Positions 1 to 8,396 of a stretch of 33,546 nucleotides of DNA are shown here, in pieces. The stretch is from positions 1 to 33,546 of the forward strand of contig JAUXWY010000034.1 in the NCBI GenBank assembly GCA_030681235.1. The letters run 5' to 3'. The position numbers were made by a program, and so were the translations under genes. The notes under the pieces are model-generated. The model saw nothing but the letters and a program-made list of their open reading frames with translations. It was not told the DNA's origin and made no database searches. Source of the DNA: Pirellulaceae bacterium. Its GTDB lineage: Bacteria; Planctomycetota; Planctomycetia; Pirellulales; Pirellulaceae. The number at the start of each line of letters is the position of its first letter. Positions within the stretch are counted from its first letter, which is position 1.

Positions 1-862
1 CTTTGAGAATCCTGCCCGGGTTCTCAATCTCTGCCAACACCGGCACACTCGAACGATCTTCCCGTTGATTCTCTGGACTCACCGAGATCACTCGCCCCTG
101 GTAGATCCGTGCCTCTTGCTGGTGTTCATCGGTCTTGCTCACGATAAACCGAACCGCAGCCCCGCGTTCAATGCGTTCGGCATCGTTCAATGTTACCAAC
201 GCAGAAACTCTCAGCACGTCGTTCTTGACCACCCGAGCGACCGGTTCACCTGCCTGGACGTATTCACCTGGTCGTTTGTAGATTGCCGCCACGACACCTT
301 CGACCGGCGATTGGATCGACAAAATGCTCAACCAATGCTCCGCAACCAAAATCTCGTTTTGCAAGACATCCACCTCGATGGCATTGAGCAATTGGTTCTC
401 TTTGGCTTGTTGTTCTGTCCTGATGGCCCGTTGATACTCGAAATCCGCTTGATCTCGTTCCGTAACAGAAATCGCTTTTTCTGGAAGCTGGTCGTTGCGA
501 TTCTTGTTTTTTTGTGCGAATCGCAGTGCGTCCTCAGCCAATCCTAACTCGACCATACTTTCACTGCGTTTGACGGCGGCTGCGTGACGATGTTTAGCTA
601 ATGCCAATCGCAATTGCGCTTCACGCCAATCCAATTGGGCCAACACCGCATCTTTTTCCACGATGTCCCCTTCTGTCACTTGCAACGTCATCAAGAGGCC
701 TGGCGTTGAAGCCGACAATTGCAAATCTTGCGAAAACAGCGTCAGCGCCGATTCATCGACCGCCACAACCTCTGTTGGAATTTGTTGTGCTACCAATCGC
801 TCGGTCGCCGAGCCAAGCCCTATCACCAACAACAATTCGAGCCACCAACCTAGGTTCTTCAT
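1..862 (-). CDS. HlyD/RND-type periplasmic adaptor protein, 3' end outside window
   Basis: The minus strand reads open from an ATG at 862-860 to the window edge, about 287 codons. It starts with a signal peptide: MKNLGW, a hydrophobic LLLVIGLGS stretch, then a likely cleavage after LVAQ. A lipoyl-type half-motif follows (around TPGLLMTLQVTEGDIVEKDAVLAQLD), then a charged helical hairpin of about 100 residues and a second half-motif (IQSPVEGVVAAIYKRPGEYVQAGEPVARV), then the start of a beta-barrel. This order is diagnostic of membrane-fusion adaptors. Such proteins sit in the periplasm and bridge an inner-membrane machine to the outer layer. It starts 17 bases after the M50 fusion stop, so it is the third gene of that operon. 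The cargo cannot be read from the sequence. Confidence 0.85.
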   Translation of the reverse strand, partial: MKNLGWWLELLLVIGLGSATERLVAQQIPTEVVAVDESALTLFSQDLQLSASTPGLLMTLQVTEGDIVEKDAVLAQLDWREAQLRLALAKHRHAAAVKRSESMVELGLAEDALRFAQKNKNRNDQLPEKAISVTERDQADFEYQRAIRTEQQAKENQLLNAIEVDVLQNEILVAEHWLSILSIQSPVEGVVAAIYKRPGEYVQAGEPVARVVKNDVLRVSALVTLNDAERIERGAAVRFIVSKTDEHQQEARIYQGRVISVSPENQREDRSSVPVLAEIENPGRILK

Positions 863-879
863 TTTTAATCGCTTTCTAT

Positions 880-3108
880 CTACCGAAATCTCAGCAACAC
901 GCTCACCCATCGATAACACCGCTCCGCCAACGATTGTGGCTCGACATGCACTTTTGCTTCGCCACGAAATCCAGGCAACAGCTTGAGATCCTCCGCCTTC
1001 AACAACACCGACACTTGATACCAACGAAAAATCGGCTGCAACGCTCCGGTTGTCGAGTCCGGTTTCACCTCGACCGGACCACCGTTGGTACTCGCCAATG
1101 TTGGAGCCAGAGACCGCAAATGTCCCGGAGCCAATGCCACCACTTCACCACGAATTCGCAGCCCCGGATATTCGTCCAAACGCAAGGTGACAGCCTGCCC
1201 AACCGCCACATCTTGGATTTCCGTTTGCTCAACAATCAATTCCGCCAACATTTTGTCGGCATCCCCAATCCAACAAACTTGTGTTTCCGGATCCAAGGTA
1301 GCCCCCAAGTTGACTGGGTCAAACGGATCGCCCCACCATGTCGGCAACATCTCGGCGGACTCTTTCGCATCGTTGGGCAACGGACGGGGTTGGGGAAAGG
1401 CCGGAATCACTTGACCATCCCGTGGAGCCATCAACTTTAGCGACTCCAATTTCGCCGACTGCTCGCTGAGTTGACTTTCGACCCCTTTCAGCTCAGCCAA
1501 TAGCTGCGTCAAGCGACTGCTATCGGGAGCTCGCCCCCGAGTCTGCCGCTCTTCGTTTTGCAACGATTCCAGCAACTGTTGTAGCTCGCCTTCAAGCGCC
1601 GCCACGGCCAATTTCAACTCCAGATTATCGACCACCAATACTTCGTCGCCCTGCCGAACCGACTGATGCAAGACGACTGGCTGATGCACAATCCGCGCCG
1701 GAGTTTTTACAAACATGCGGACCGCATCTTGAGGTTCAATAACAAACGGGGCCCGCACCGTGCGCGGGAGGGGAACCGCGAAAAAGCCCCCCAACAACAA
1801 CACCACGATCGCCGTGCTGATCAAAAACCGATTTCGCTTCACTTGTCGCCTCCGTCCCGGATGTTCAAAGAACCGATACAACTGCCACGCCGGCATGGCG
1901 ATCATGCCGCCCAGCGACATCACCATCAACGTCTGCCCCACGACCTCCAACCCGTACGGCTCGAACCACTTCGACAGAAACCACAATATCGAAAATACCA
2001 CGAACCAACGATAAACAAAACTCGCCACACTAAAGACCGCAAACAACTCGCGTTGTTTGGTCGGCACCAATCGCGACTTGCTGGCTGGCATCCCCAACAT
2101 CACTCGACGACAGAGGTCCAACAACGCCGCTCGCGATTTCTGAGTCAGATTAGGAATCTCCAACCAATCGCTCAGCATGTAATACGCATCGTAACGCAAC
2201 AACGGATTGCCATTAAATATTAACGCACTGACACCTGACAAAAACATGATGTTCAAACACGCAAAATGCAACCAACCCGGTTGAGTCATCCACCATATCC
2301 AAGTGGCAGCCGATGCCAAAGTCAACTCGACGTACATGCCCGCACCGCCAATCGCGATCCGCTGCCATTTGTTCTTTAAAATCCAAGAATCGCTGGTGTT
2401 GCAGTAAAGCGTCGGCATGAACACCAACAGCATCACGCCAATTTCATGGCATTGTCCCCCAAAATGTTTGCACGTGTAGCCATGTCCCAACTCGTGCAAG
2501 ACCTTTGTCAACACCATCAACCCCGCCAACAACATCAAGTTGGAACCACCAAAGAATGATTGAAAGTCCGGCAATCTTCGATAGAAACCCGGCAAGTCAC
2601 TCAAGAGCAACAAGCCAGCCGAGAGCATCAATCCGACAAACAGAACCGTCATCACACCCGAGTACAACCAACGTACGCTAGGGTAAGTCGCCGTCAAAAA
2701 CCTGTCCGGATCCACGCCCGGAAATCGAATCGACAATAGACTGGCCGCCATCTGCATCACCTTCTGCCGTTGTTGCTTGTGCTTTCGCTCCAACAACGTC
2801 CGCCCCAAACCGATCGCTGGCGATACTAACAAACCCTGTTGCTGAAACGAAAGAATCAACTGCTGTAAATCGTTGAGCCGAAACTCGGCCGCAGGAAACC
2901 GCCTCTGTAATTGTTCTTTGATCTCCCGCAAATTATGTCGTCCATCCAACATCTCCAACACAGCAAACTCGGGCTCCTGCAACCGATAGTACTTCAGCGC
3001 CAACGGATCTTTCAGCACCCAACACCGCTCGGCTTGGTACAGACTCGCTTCGACTTCCAAATCCGCGCGGCGGACCATTTCGATCGGTCGTAGTTCGGTT
3101 GGTCGCAT
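880..3108 (-). CDS. PqqD-like / M50 site-2-protease-type / HlyD adaptor fusion protein
   Basis: A 742-residue, three-part membrane protein. Residues 1-100 resemble a PqqD-type winged domain, which in known systems binds peptides. Residues 145-440 hold several membrane helices and an M50 zinc-metalloprotease core: HELGH at 205-209, and NPLLRYDAYY at 301-310 in the place of the second metal motif. After a last helix near 430-447, residues 450-740 form a biotinyl-lipoyl/HlyD-type periplasmic part with a coiled coil (about 500-560). Family knowledge: such fusions are annotated as putative peptide zinc metalloproteases and occur with secretion adaptors. Inference: it processes or hands over an exported peptide or protein. 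It lies 6 bases after the upstream GAF-adaptor gene and 17 before the next adaptor, so co-transcription is likely. Both zinc motifs look intact. The substrate is unknown. Confidence 0.85.
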   Translation of the reverse strand: MRPTELRPIEMVRRADLEVEASLYQAERCWVLKDPLALKYYRLQEPEFAVLEMLDGRHNLREIKEQLQRRFPAAEFRLNDLQQLILSFQQQGLLVSPAIGLGRTLLERKHKQQRQKVMQMAASLLSIRFPGVDPDRFLTATYPSVRWLYSGVMTVLFVGLMLSAGLLLLSDLPGFYRRLPDFQSFFGGSNLMLLAGLMVLTKVLHELGHGYTCKHFGGQCHEIGVMLLVFMPTLYCNTSDSWILKNKWQRIAIGGAGMYVELTLASAATWIWWMTQPGWLHFACLNIMFLSGVSALIFNGNPLLRYDAYYMLSDWLEIPNLTQKSRAALLDLCRRVMLGMPASKSRLVPTKQRELFAVFSVASFVYRWFVVFSILWFLSKWFEPYGLEVVGQTLMVMSLGGMIAMPAWQLYRFFEHPGRRRQVKRNRFLISTAIVVLLLGGFFAVPLPRTVRAPFVIEPQDAVRMFVKTPARIVHQPVVLHQSVRQGDEVLVVDNLELKLAVAALEGELQQLLESLQNEERQTRGRAPDSSRLTQLLAELKGVESQLSEQSAKLESLKLMAPRDGQVIPAFPQPRPLPNDAKESAEMLPTWWGDPFDPVNLGATLDPETQVCWIGDADKMLAELIVEQTEIQDVAVGQAVTLRLDEYPGLRIRGEVVALAPGHLRSLAPTLASTNGGPVEVKPDSTTGALQPIFRWYQVSVLLKAEDLKLLPGFRGEAKVHVEPQSLAERCYRWVSVLLRFR

Positions 3109-3114
3109 CGCCGC

Positions 3115-5307
3115 TTACCACAAATAAAAGAATACTTGCCGTTCCACGAACTCGAACACGTCCTGCAACCACACGTATCCTAAACTGGCCTTGCCACAGA
3201 TAATCTTGGCCGAAACGTCCGTGTTGGTTTGCAACACGCGCACGTCGTCCGATTCCAGTTCGACGCGGACTTTCACATACGAGCCATCCTCGGTCGAGGC
3301 CCCCGTCACTGGAGCGATGCTCAAAACTCGACCTGTAAACCGCCGCGTCGGCTCGGCAGCCATCACGAATTCAACCGCCAACGGCTCGCTTTGCTGCCGA
3401 ACGGCATTCAACAAATGCCCGACTCGTCGATCCGGCAAGTTCAGCTCCAGTTCCCAACGTCCGTCGGTATCCGCAACTTCCATCAACAGCCGACCCATCG
3501 GAACCGGTCGTCCTTTCAACTCCTCCTGCACGTTCCAAGTCAACACTCGCCCAGAAACTTGACTACTGACGACCGACAACATCATTTGTTGCTGCAACAG
3601 AGACAATTGAGTTTGCAAATTCAATTGCCGCGATTTTAAAACCGCTGGCGGAGTCTCGTTCAATTGATCCGCAAATCCCAACGGCGATTGTGTGGGCGAA
3701 CGATCTCGACGATTTCGGACCTCCATCTGGGCTCGAACCATGGCCAGTTCGCCCTCCACTTGCCGGACTCGAACGTCCAAGTCGTAGTTTTTCATTCGCA
3801 GCAACGGTTGCCCAACGCCCACGGAGTCGTTAGGCCCCACCAAGACCGACTCGATGATCCCGTCCATGGGGGCAAAGACGCGCTGGCGAACTTGTGGGAC
3901 TAGTGTTCCTTCACTCGATACATAAAAAGTCGCGGGAAACAAAGCCAAGGCCAACAGCGAAACGGTAACCAAGCCCACAATCGCCGCCGCTGGCAATCGT
4001 CGAGCCAACGCCATCGCCTTGGTCTGGCCCAAAAAATGCCACAAGGGATAGAACAGCAACTGTCGATGCTGATGAGACAATCGCAAAGCACTGCCACCCA
4101 CTTCTTGAGCCACCGTCAACGTTCGCCCTTGCTCGGCAAGTTGTTTCTCCAACGTCAGCGTCTCGAAAACCAGCACCGCAATCACCGAGTTGGATGTTCG
4201 GCGTTTCTTCTTCAGGTCGACTTGTTCCACGTCCAGAGCAGGATCGCGCTCGAGTACCGGTAGTAGAGTCATCCACCGACTGCGACTCTCCAACAAATAC
4301 GCCTCCAACGGAATATCGATTTGTTTGGGCAACGGTTCAGTCGACGGATACTCCAAGCCACTGCCCGATTTCACGGCCACTCCAGCCAATCGCTCCAATA
4401 GCTGCACCCATTTCGAACGGCGATTGACCGCCGTCTGGCCACTGATCGCCTTGACCACAAAACGGCCACGTCGCCACCACAGGACAGTGACCCGCTCGCA
4501 ACCGATCAACCGCCGGCACTCGTTGGCCACCGCATAAGAAGTCTCCTGTGGGTCCAAAGATCCATGAACCTGCCGCACAAACTCCCGGTATGCGTCAACA
4601 GTGTCGCCGACCGCATTATCGTGAACCACTCTGTCGCGGACCGCTCTGTCGGTCCGATTGTCGCCGATCGCGCTGTCGGTCCGATTGTCGCCGACCTCAT
4701 GTCCTCCATCCCCACTCGGCATTCCCCCGATCCCAAACCCCACCCCATTCCAAACCCAATCGCTTGGCCGATGAGATTCCTTTGCACGCATCTCTTCATT
4801 TGCACGACCACCAACTCGCGCCGCCCACCCGAGACCCGCCAACTCATTCGCCGCCAACTTCAACACTTCGGTTCCGCCCAACTCGGGCACCCCATCGACA
4901 AACTGAAGTTCCAGAACAATTCGCTCAACAGTTTTAGCGAACCCAATACAACTCATTACCAAACTGGCGGCCCCATCAGCTCTTCGCTGTGTCACCAACG
5001 GAACACTGCCCGGTTCCCTGCTCGCTGCCAAGCAACACTCGACCCGTTGGGCCCAAAACAACTGTGAGTTGACCACTCCAGTTTCCGCGATAATTTGGGG
5101 TTCCGCCGACTCGTTAGGTTCCGTCTCCGACATGCTCCAAATACTTGCGTACGACAATTCCGGTACGGTGACCAGTCTCGCCAACAGAGGTTTCCAATAA
5201 CTGGTCCCTGCGCCATCCAGGTTATCCCCGAGGTGCCCATCTATCGAATTCGACAAGTCCGCCCGTTCCATACAAATTCCAACAACAAGATACGACATCA
5301 GCGTCAA
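3115..5307 (-). CDS. GAF-domain/HlyD adaptor fusion, single-pass membrane protein
   Basis: A 730-residue protein and first gene of the minus-strand operon. Residues 1-235 have no family I recognise and include a low-complexity stretch (about 205-225) made by a 27-bp DNA repeat. Residues 240-390 look like a GAF domain (conserved RLIGCERVTVLWWRRG, late core VIAVLVFETL). A membrane helix lies at about 442-463. A lipoyl half-motif (VFAPMDGIIESVLVGPNDSVGVGQPLLRM), a coiled coil (about 510-575), the second half-motif and a beta-barrel end the protein. It therefore joins a cytoplasmic sensor-like domain to a periplasmic adaptor. I chose the TTG at 5307 because a perfect AGGAGG lies six bases upstream (5319-5314); the ATG at 5298 would be 15 bases away. 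The ligand of the GAF-like part is unknown. Confidence 0.8.
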   Translation of the reverse strand: MTLMSYLVVGICMERADLSNSIDGHLGDNLDGAGTSYWKPLLARLVTVPELSYASIWSMSETEPNESAEPQIIAETGVVNSQLFWAQRVECCLAASREPGSVPLVTQRRADGAASLVMSCIGFAKTVERIVLELQFVDGVPELGGTEVLKLAANELAGLGWAARVGGRANEEMRAKESHRPSDWVWNGVGFGIGGMPSGDGGHEVGDNRTDSAIGDNRTDRAVRDRVVHDNAVGDTVDAYREFVRQVHGSLDPQETSYAVANECRRLIGCERVTVLWWRRGRFVVKAISGQTAVNRRSKWVQLLERLAGVAVKSGSGLEYPSTEPLPKQIDIPLEAYLLESRSRWMTLLPVLERDPALDVEQVDLKKKRRTSNSVIAVLVFETLTLEKQLAEQGRTLTVAQEVGGSALRLSHQHRQLLFYPLWHFLGQTKAMALARRLPAAAIVGLVTVSLLALALFPATFYVSSEGTLVPQVRQRVFAPMDGIIESVLVGPNDSVGVGQPLLRMKNYDLDVRVRQVEGELAMVRAQMEVRNRRDRSPTQSPLGFADQLNETPPAVLKSRQLNLQTQLSLLQQQMMLSVVSSQVSGRVLTWNVQEELKGRPVPMGRLLMEVADTDGRWELELNLPDRRVGHLLNAVRQQSEPLAVEFVMAAEPTRRFTGRVLSIAPVTGASTEDGSYVKVRVELESDDVRVLQTNTDVSAKIICGKASLGYVWLQDVFEFVERQVFFYLW
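4642..4695. repeat. 27-bp in-frame tandem repeat (two units)
   Basis: Units 4642-4668 and 4669-4695 differ at two of 27 bases. The period is a multiple of three, so the frame of the GAF-adaptor gene is kept; on the coding strand each unit gives a GDNRTD-containing nonapeptide. Degenerate partial copies (CTCTGTCGCGGACCG and similar) lie just before at 4629-4645. It sits in the linker before the GAF-like domain. Confidence 0.85.
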
Positions 5308-5481
5308 GAGCAGCCTCCTAGAATAAACACCCCGCCACTCAAATGGAAGCCATGTTCACTCGTTTAACAGTCAGCCGCAGGCGTACTCGTATTTCTATCT
5401 GAAAAGTGAACTCGACCGCCAATCCCGCCCCAACTTCCTCTGGCCCAAACGCCAGTTTGCCGACTGGACAACGAACGTCCC

Positions 5482-5518
5482 TGTCAAAAACCATACCCGC
5501 TCAATTATACTGTTCGCC
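5482..5518 (+). promoter_or_regulatory. Candidate leaderless promoter of the SecA-like gene
   Basis: TATACT lies at 5506-5511, only seven bases before the ATG at 5519, so transcription would begin at or within a base or two of the start codon. A weak -35 candidate (TGTCAA, 5482-5487) is 18 bases upstream. No Shine-Dalgarno sequence is seen before the ATG (bases TGTTCGCC). The -10 match is visible; promoter activity is inferred. The divergent operon starts at 5307. Confidence 0.4.
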
Positions 5519-7501
5519 ATGATCACCTCGATTCGGCAATGGGCCACCACCAGTTCCACCTGGACCGACGACCAGCTCCGCAGCGAAAGTCTTTCGCTGC
5601 GGTACCAAATCACTTCTGGGCAACCGCTTCGCCGGCTCTTGCCGCAAGTCATGGGGCTGACCATCACCGCCATCGTTCGCAGCCATGGACTGGTGCCTCA
5701 CGATGTCCAATGTTTGGGCGGCATGTACATGTGTCAAGGAAAGATCGCCGAAATGAAAACCGGCGAGGGCAAGACACTCACGGCACTGTTCCCCACAGTT
5801 CTATTTGCGTTGCAACGCCAGGGCTGCCACATCGTGACCGTCAACGATTACCTCGCTAGTCGCGATGCCGAATTCGCTCGAGCCGTCTTGGCACGGATGG
5901 GGCTCTCCGTCGGAGTCGTCACACACGAATCCGACCCCGCCGCTCGGCACGAAGCTTATCGCTGCGACGTGACCTACGCGACCGCCAAGGAAGTCGGGTT
6001 TGACTTTCTCCGCGATCGATTGGGCCTGCATTCCTCGCCAGTCCTGCGTCCATTGCACTTTGCCTTGGTTGATGAAGCCGATAGTATCTTGATCGACGAA
6101 GCTCGCACGCCATTGATCATCGGTCTCACAACACCGCAAGACCCCACAACCTTGGCCTGCTACGCCTGGGCCGCTCGCCACGCACATGAATTCCAGGCCC
6201 AACGCGACTACCGCATCGAAAAACAACATCGCAACTTGCAGTTGCTACCAGCAGGAATTTTGCGCATTCGCAATTTGCCCCAAGATCAATACACTCGGCA
6301 AGTCTCGTTGCAGACTCTGTATCACCATATCGAAAACGCGATCCGAGCACACAACGACTACCACTTGGATCAACACTACGCGATTGTCGAGGGCAAAGTG
6401 GTCATCATTGATCCATTCACCGGTCGCCCCGCCGAGGGCCGTCAATGGCAAGGCGGCTTGCACCAAGCCGTCGAAGCCAAAGAGAAAATAGAAATCTCGC
6501 CCGACAATCGCAGCGCCGCCCGGATCACGATCCAGAACCTCTTTCTCCGCTACGAACAGTTTACTGGCATGACCGGCACGGCTTGGAGCAGCGGCCGCGA
6601 ATTCCGCCGTGTGTACCGCAAGTCCGTCGTCCGCATCCCCACTCATCGCCCGATAAATCGTACCCAGTTGCCTCCGAGTGTCTTCCTCCAAGATACCGAC
6701 AAATGGGACGCGATTGTGCAAGAAGTGGCTCAAATGCACGCTCTGGGGCGTCCCGTATTGATCGGCACTCGCAATGTCGATGCGTCGGAGATTGTCTCGG
6801 AACGACTATCCCAACGAAACATTCCGCACCAAGTACTCAACGCTCGACACATCGCCAAAGAAGCCGAGATCGTTGCAGCGGCGGGCGGGGCAGGCCGAGT
6901 GACCGTGGCGACCAACATGGCCGGTCGCGGCACCGACATCAAGTTACCCCCAGACGTCGTCGCCCTGGGCGGCCTGCACGTGATCTTAAGTGAAATGCAC
7001 GAGAGCGGCCGTATCGATTGGCAATTGATCGGTCGCGGTTGTCGCCAAGGCGATCCTGGCAGTTACCGTATCTTCGTCTCGTTGGATGATGAACTCCTCC
7101 GCGCCGCCTACCAACGCCTCGGCCACGACCGCCTTCGCCAAAGATACTCGAAGCGAAAGCAAATCAACTCGGTCACTTCCAGTCGACACTCTGCGAATTA
7201 TCAATCTGCAAATATTGAATCTCAAATTTCAAATCATCAAGTTCCAAATCCCGAACTAGAACAGTCAGCCCGGCGCCCTGCTGAAGTTCTCAATTCTGAA
7301 GATTCAAATATTTCAAGCCACAAATTCGTCTATTTTCAACTTCCGCTTCCGCCCAAAAAAATCAAAATATTCCAGCACGCCCAGCGTCTTGTCGAACAGC
7401 GTCATCTCTCCGAGCGGCTAGTGTTGTTACGTCAACAGCACGACCACCGCAAGCAATGCCAAGAAACCGGCCAAGACCCCTACCTTTCCTTCACCGAATA
7501 A
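5519..7501 (+). CDS. Short SecA-like translocase ATPase (accessory SecA paralogue)
   Basis: A 660-residue DEAD-type motor with clear SecA signatures: CQGKIAEMKTGEGKT with Walker A TGEGKT at 81-86, TVNDYLASRDAE, VDEADSILIDEARTPLII with DEAD at 185-188, FTGMTGTAW, TNMAGRGTDIKL, and GRGCRQGDPG near 505-514, where housekeeping SecA has GRSGRQGDPG. It is much shorter than the roughly 850-1000 residues usual for housekeeping SecA. The substrate-crosslinking insertion is reduced, only about 145 residues follow the last motor motif, and there is no C-terminal cysteine zinc finger. Residues 550-600 are an AT-rich, low-complexity insert. It is divergent from three adaptor/protease genes, so it probably powers a dedicated export route, not general secretion. 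I leave the symbol empty because it is unlikely to be the essential secA. Confidence 0.85.
   Translation: MITSIRQWATTSSTWTDDQLRSESLSLRYQITSGQPLRRLLPQVMGLTITAIVRSHGLVPHDVQCLGGMYMCQGKIAEMKTGEGKTLTALFPTVLFALQRQGCHIVTVNDYLASRDAEFARAVLARMGLSVGVVTHESDPAARHEAYRCDVTYATAKEVGFDFLRDRLGLHSSPVLRPLHFALVDEADSILIDEARTPLIIGLTTPQDPTTLACYAWAARHAHEFQAQRDYRIEKQHRNLQLLPAGILRIRNLPQDQYTRQVSLQTLYHHIENAIRAHNDYHLDQHYAIVEGKVVIIDPFTGRPAEGRQWQGGLHQAVEAKEKIEISPDNRSAARITIQNLFLRYEQFTGMTGTAWSSGREFRRVYRKSVVRIPTHRPINRTQLPPSVFLQDTDKWDAIVQEVAQMHALGRPVLIGTRNVDASEIVSERLSQRNIPHQVLNARHIAKEAEIVAAAGGAGRVTVATNMAGRGTDIKLPPDVVALGGLHVILSEMHESGRIDWQLIGRGCRQGDPGSYRIFVSLDDELLRAAYQRLGHDRLRQRYSKRKQINSVTSSRHSANYQSANIESQISNHQVPNPELEQSARRPAEVLNSEDSNISSHKFVYFQLPLPPKKIKIFQHAQRLVEQRHLSERLVLLRQQHDHRKQCQETGQDPYLSFTE
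7166..7325 (+). repeat. Repeat-like AT-rich insert inside the SecA-like gene
   Basis: This stretch is richer in A+T than the codons on either side and is built of short recurring words (AATCTCAAATTTCAAATC, AATTCTGAAGATTCAAATA). It encodes a polar, low-complexity segment (residues about 550-600) between the last ATPase motif and a conserved-looking helical C-terminus that ends in QDPYLSFTE. The open frame is kept across it. Origin from a dispersed intergenic repeat is inferred. Confidence 0.45.
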
Positions 7502-7537
7502 CCCCCAAAAATCCAAAATCCGGCTCTCGAACCCCCC

Positions 7538-7590
7538 AATCCGTGCCAATCCGTGTTCATCCGTGGCTCATCCGTGTTCATCCGTGGCTC
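7538..7590. repeat. Tandem ATCCGTG-type repeat, first copy
   Basis: The phrase ATCCGTGTTCATCCGTGGCT occurs twice in a row here, preceded by AATCCGTGCC, and recurs as a single block at 7936-7968. Such phrases are known as dispersed repeats in some environmental bacteria. No open frame uses them convincingly. Confidence 0.7.
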
Positions 7591-7935
7591 CCATTCTCAC
7601 GGCGTCCCGCGGAACTCGCCTCAGGCTGCCTTTGGCCGTCGTGCCACCAACAATGATTAATGAAAAATGGAAAATGAAAAATGCAGAATGAAACCGACCC
7701 TCGCCCGCGTATCAATACGCTGAACCCAGCCGCGTCCTCTCTCATTTTGCCTTTTTCATTCTCCATTAATCATTCCGCCACCCAAGTCGCATGCTTCATT
7801 CCCAACCAACCCAAAACCACCCACGCAACCCACCCTTGTCTGCGTCCGAACCTTGGAACGCTTACCCAACCCGTAACCAAAAAATCTGCTGTCCTCCCTG
7901 AATCTGCGGATAACCCACCGACCGTTGTCTCGTCC

Positions 7936-7968
7936 ATCCGTGCCAATCCGTGTTCATCCGTGGCTCAT
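7936..7968. repeat. ATCCGTG-type repeat, second copy
   Basis: A single block of the motif seen at 7538-7590 (ATCCGTGCCAATCCGTG, then TTCATCCGTGGCTCAT), about 350 bases downstream and in the same orientation. Confidence 0.7.
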
Positions 7969-8242
7969 TTTCCCTGATTCCCTCCCAAAAAAATCTCTGA
8001 AGATTTTGGCGAAAACATATGCCCACCACTGTTGACACAGGCCTTCTCTTCCCCCCAAATGATTCTATCGCAAGGATTTGGACAGGTCCGAGCTCGGGCT
8101 TTTACTCTTCTTTGTGACGCCAGATTCGTCGCCTCTTTGGACTATTCATCGTTGGGCATTCCAACCTTCACCGCCGCGCTCAGCGCTGCGGCGATCGAAC
8201 TTAGCCACGCAAACAGCAGATGGAGAACCGCGTGGCCAGAGA

Positions 8243-8295
8243 CAATTTGGCGAGTTCTAACTTGGCACCAAAAGACAGATCCAACCGCCAAATTG
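8243..8295. repeat. 10-bp perfect inverted repeat in the putative leader
   Basis: CAATTTGGCG at 8243-8252 and CGCCAAATTG at 8286-8295 are perfect complements with a 33-base loop. The repeat lies about 100 bases before the LEPR-XLL gene start and could form a leader hairpin or an operator. Confidence 0.5.
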
Positions 8296-8396
8296 ACGGC
8301 GGCCCGCGTTCTGCCTGTTGGTGAACGACGCCCCAGAGAAAACGTTCCATCATCACCAATCGAAAGTTTTTTCACCTCGATATCGGAAGGCAGACC

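Larger units (their letters stand above)
7502..8396. other. Long non-coding stretch rich in dispersed-repeat motifs
   Basis: About 900 bases without a gene I can support. It holds tandem ATCCGTG words at 7538-7590 and again at 7936-7968. A loose inverted repeat (AATGATTAATG at 7652 onward, its complement ending near 7774) encloses about 70 bases of low-complexity AATG-rich sequence. A 10-bp inverted repeat lies at 8243-8252 and 8286-8295. Open frames inside have no recognisable protein features. The last part is presumably the leader of the LEPR-XLL gene. Confidence 0.6.

Noticed and set aside
601-1440. Long plus-strand frames opposite the adaptor and M50 genes
   Set aside because: They are antisense shadows; the minus strand carries continuous domain signatures through the same DNA.
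8019-8119. A 33-codon frame starting MPTTVDTGLLFPP
   Set aside because: Too short, no clear ribosome site, unrecognised product; cannot be told from chance.
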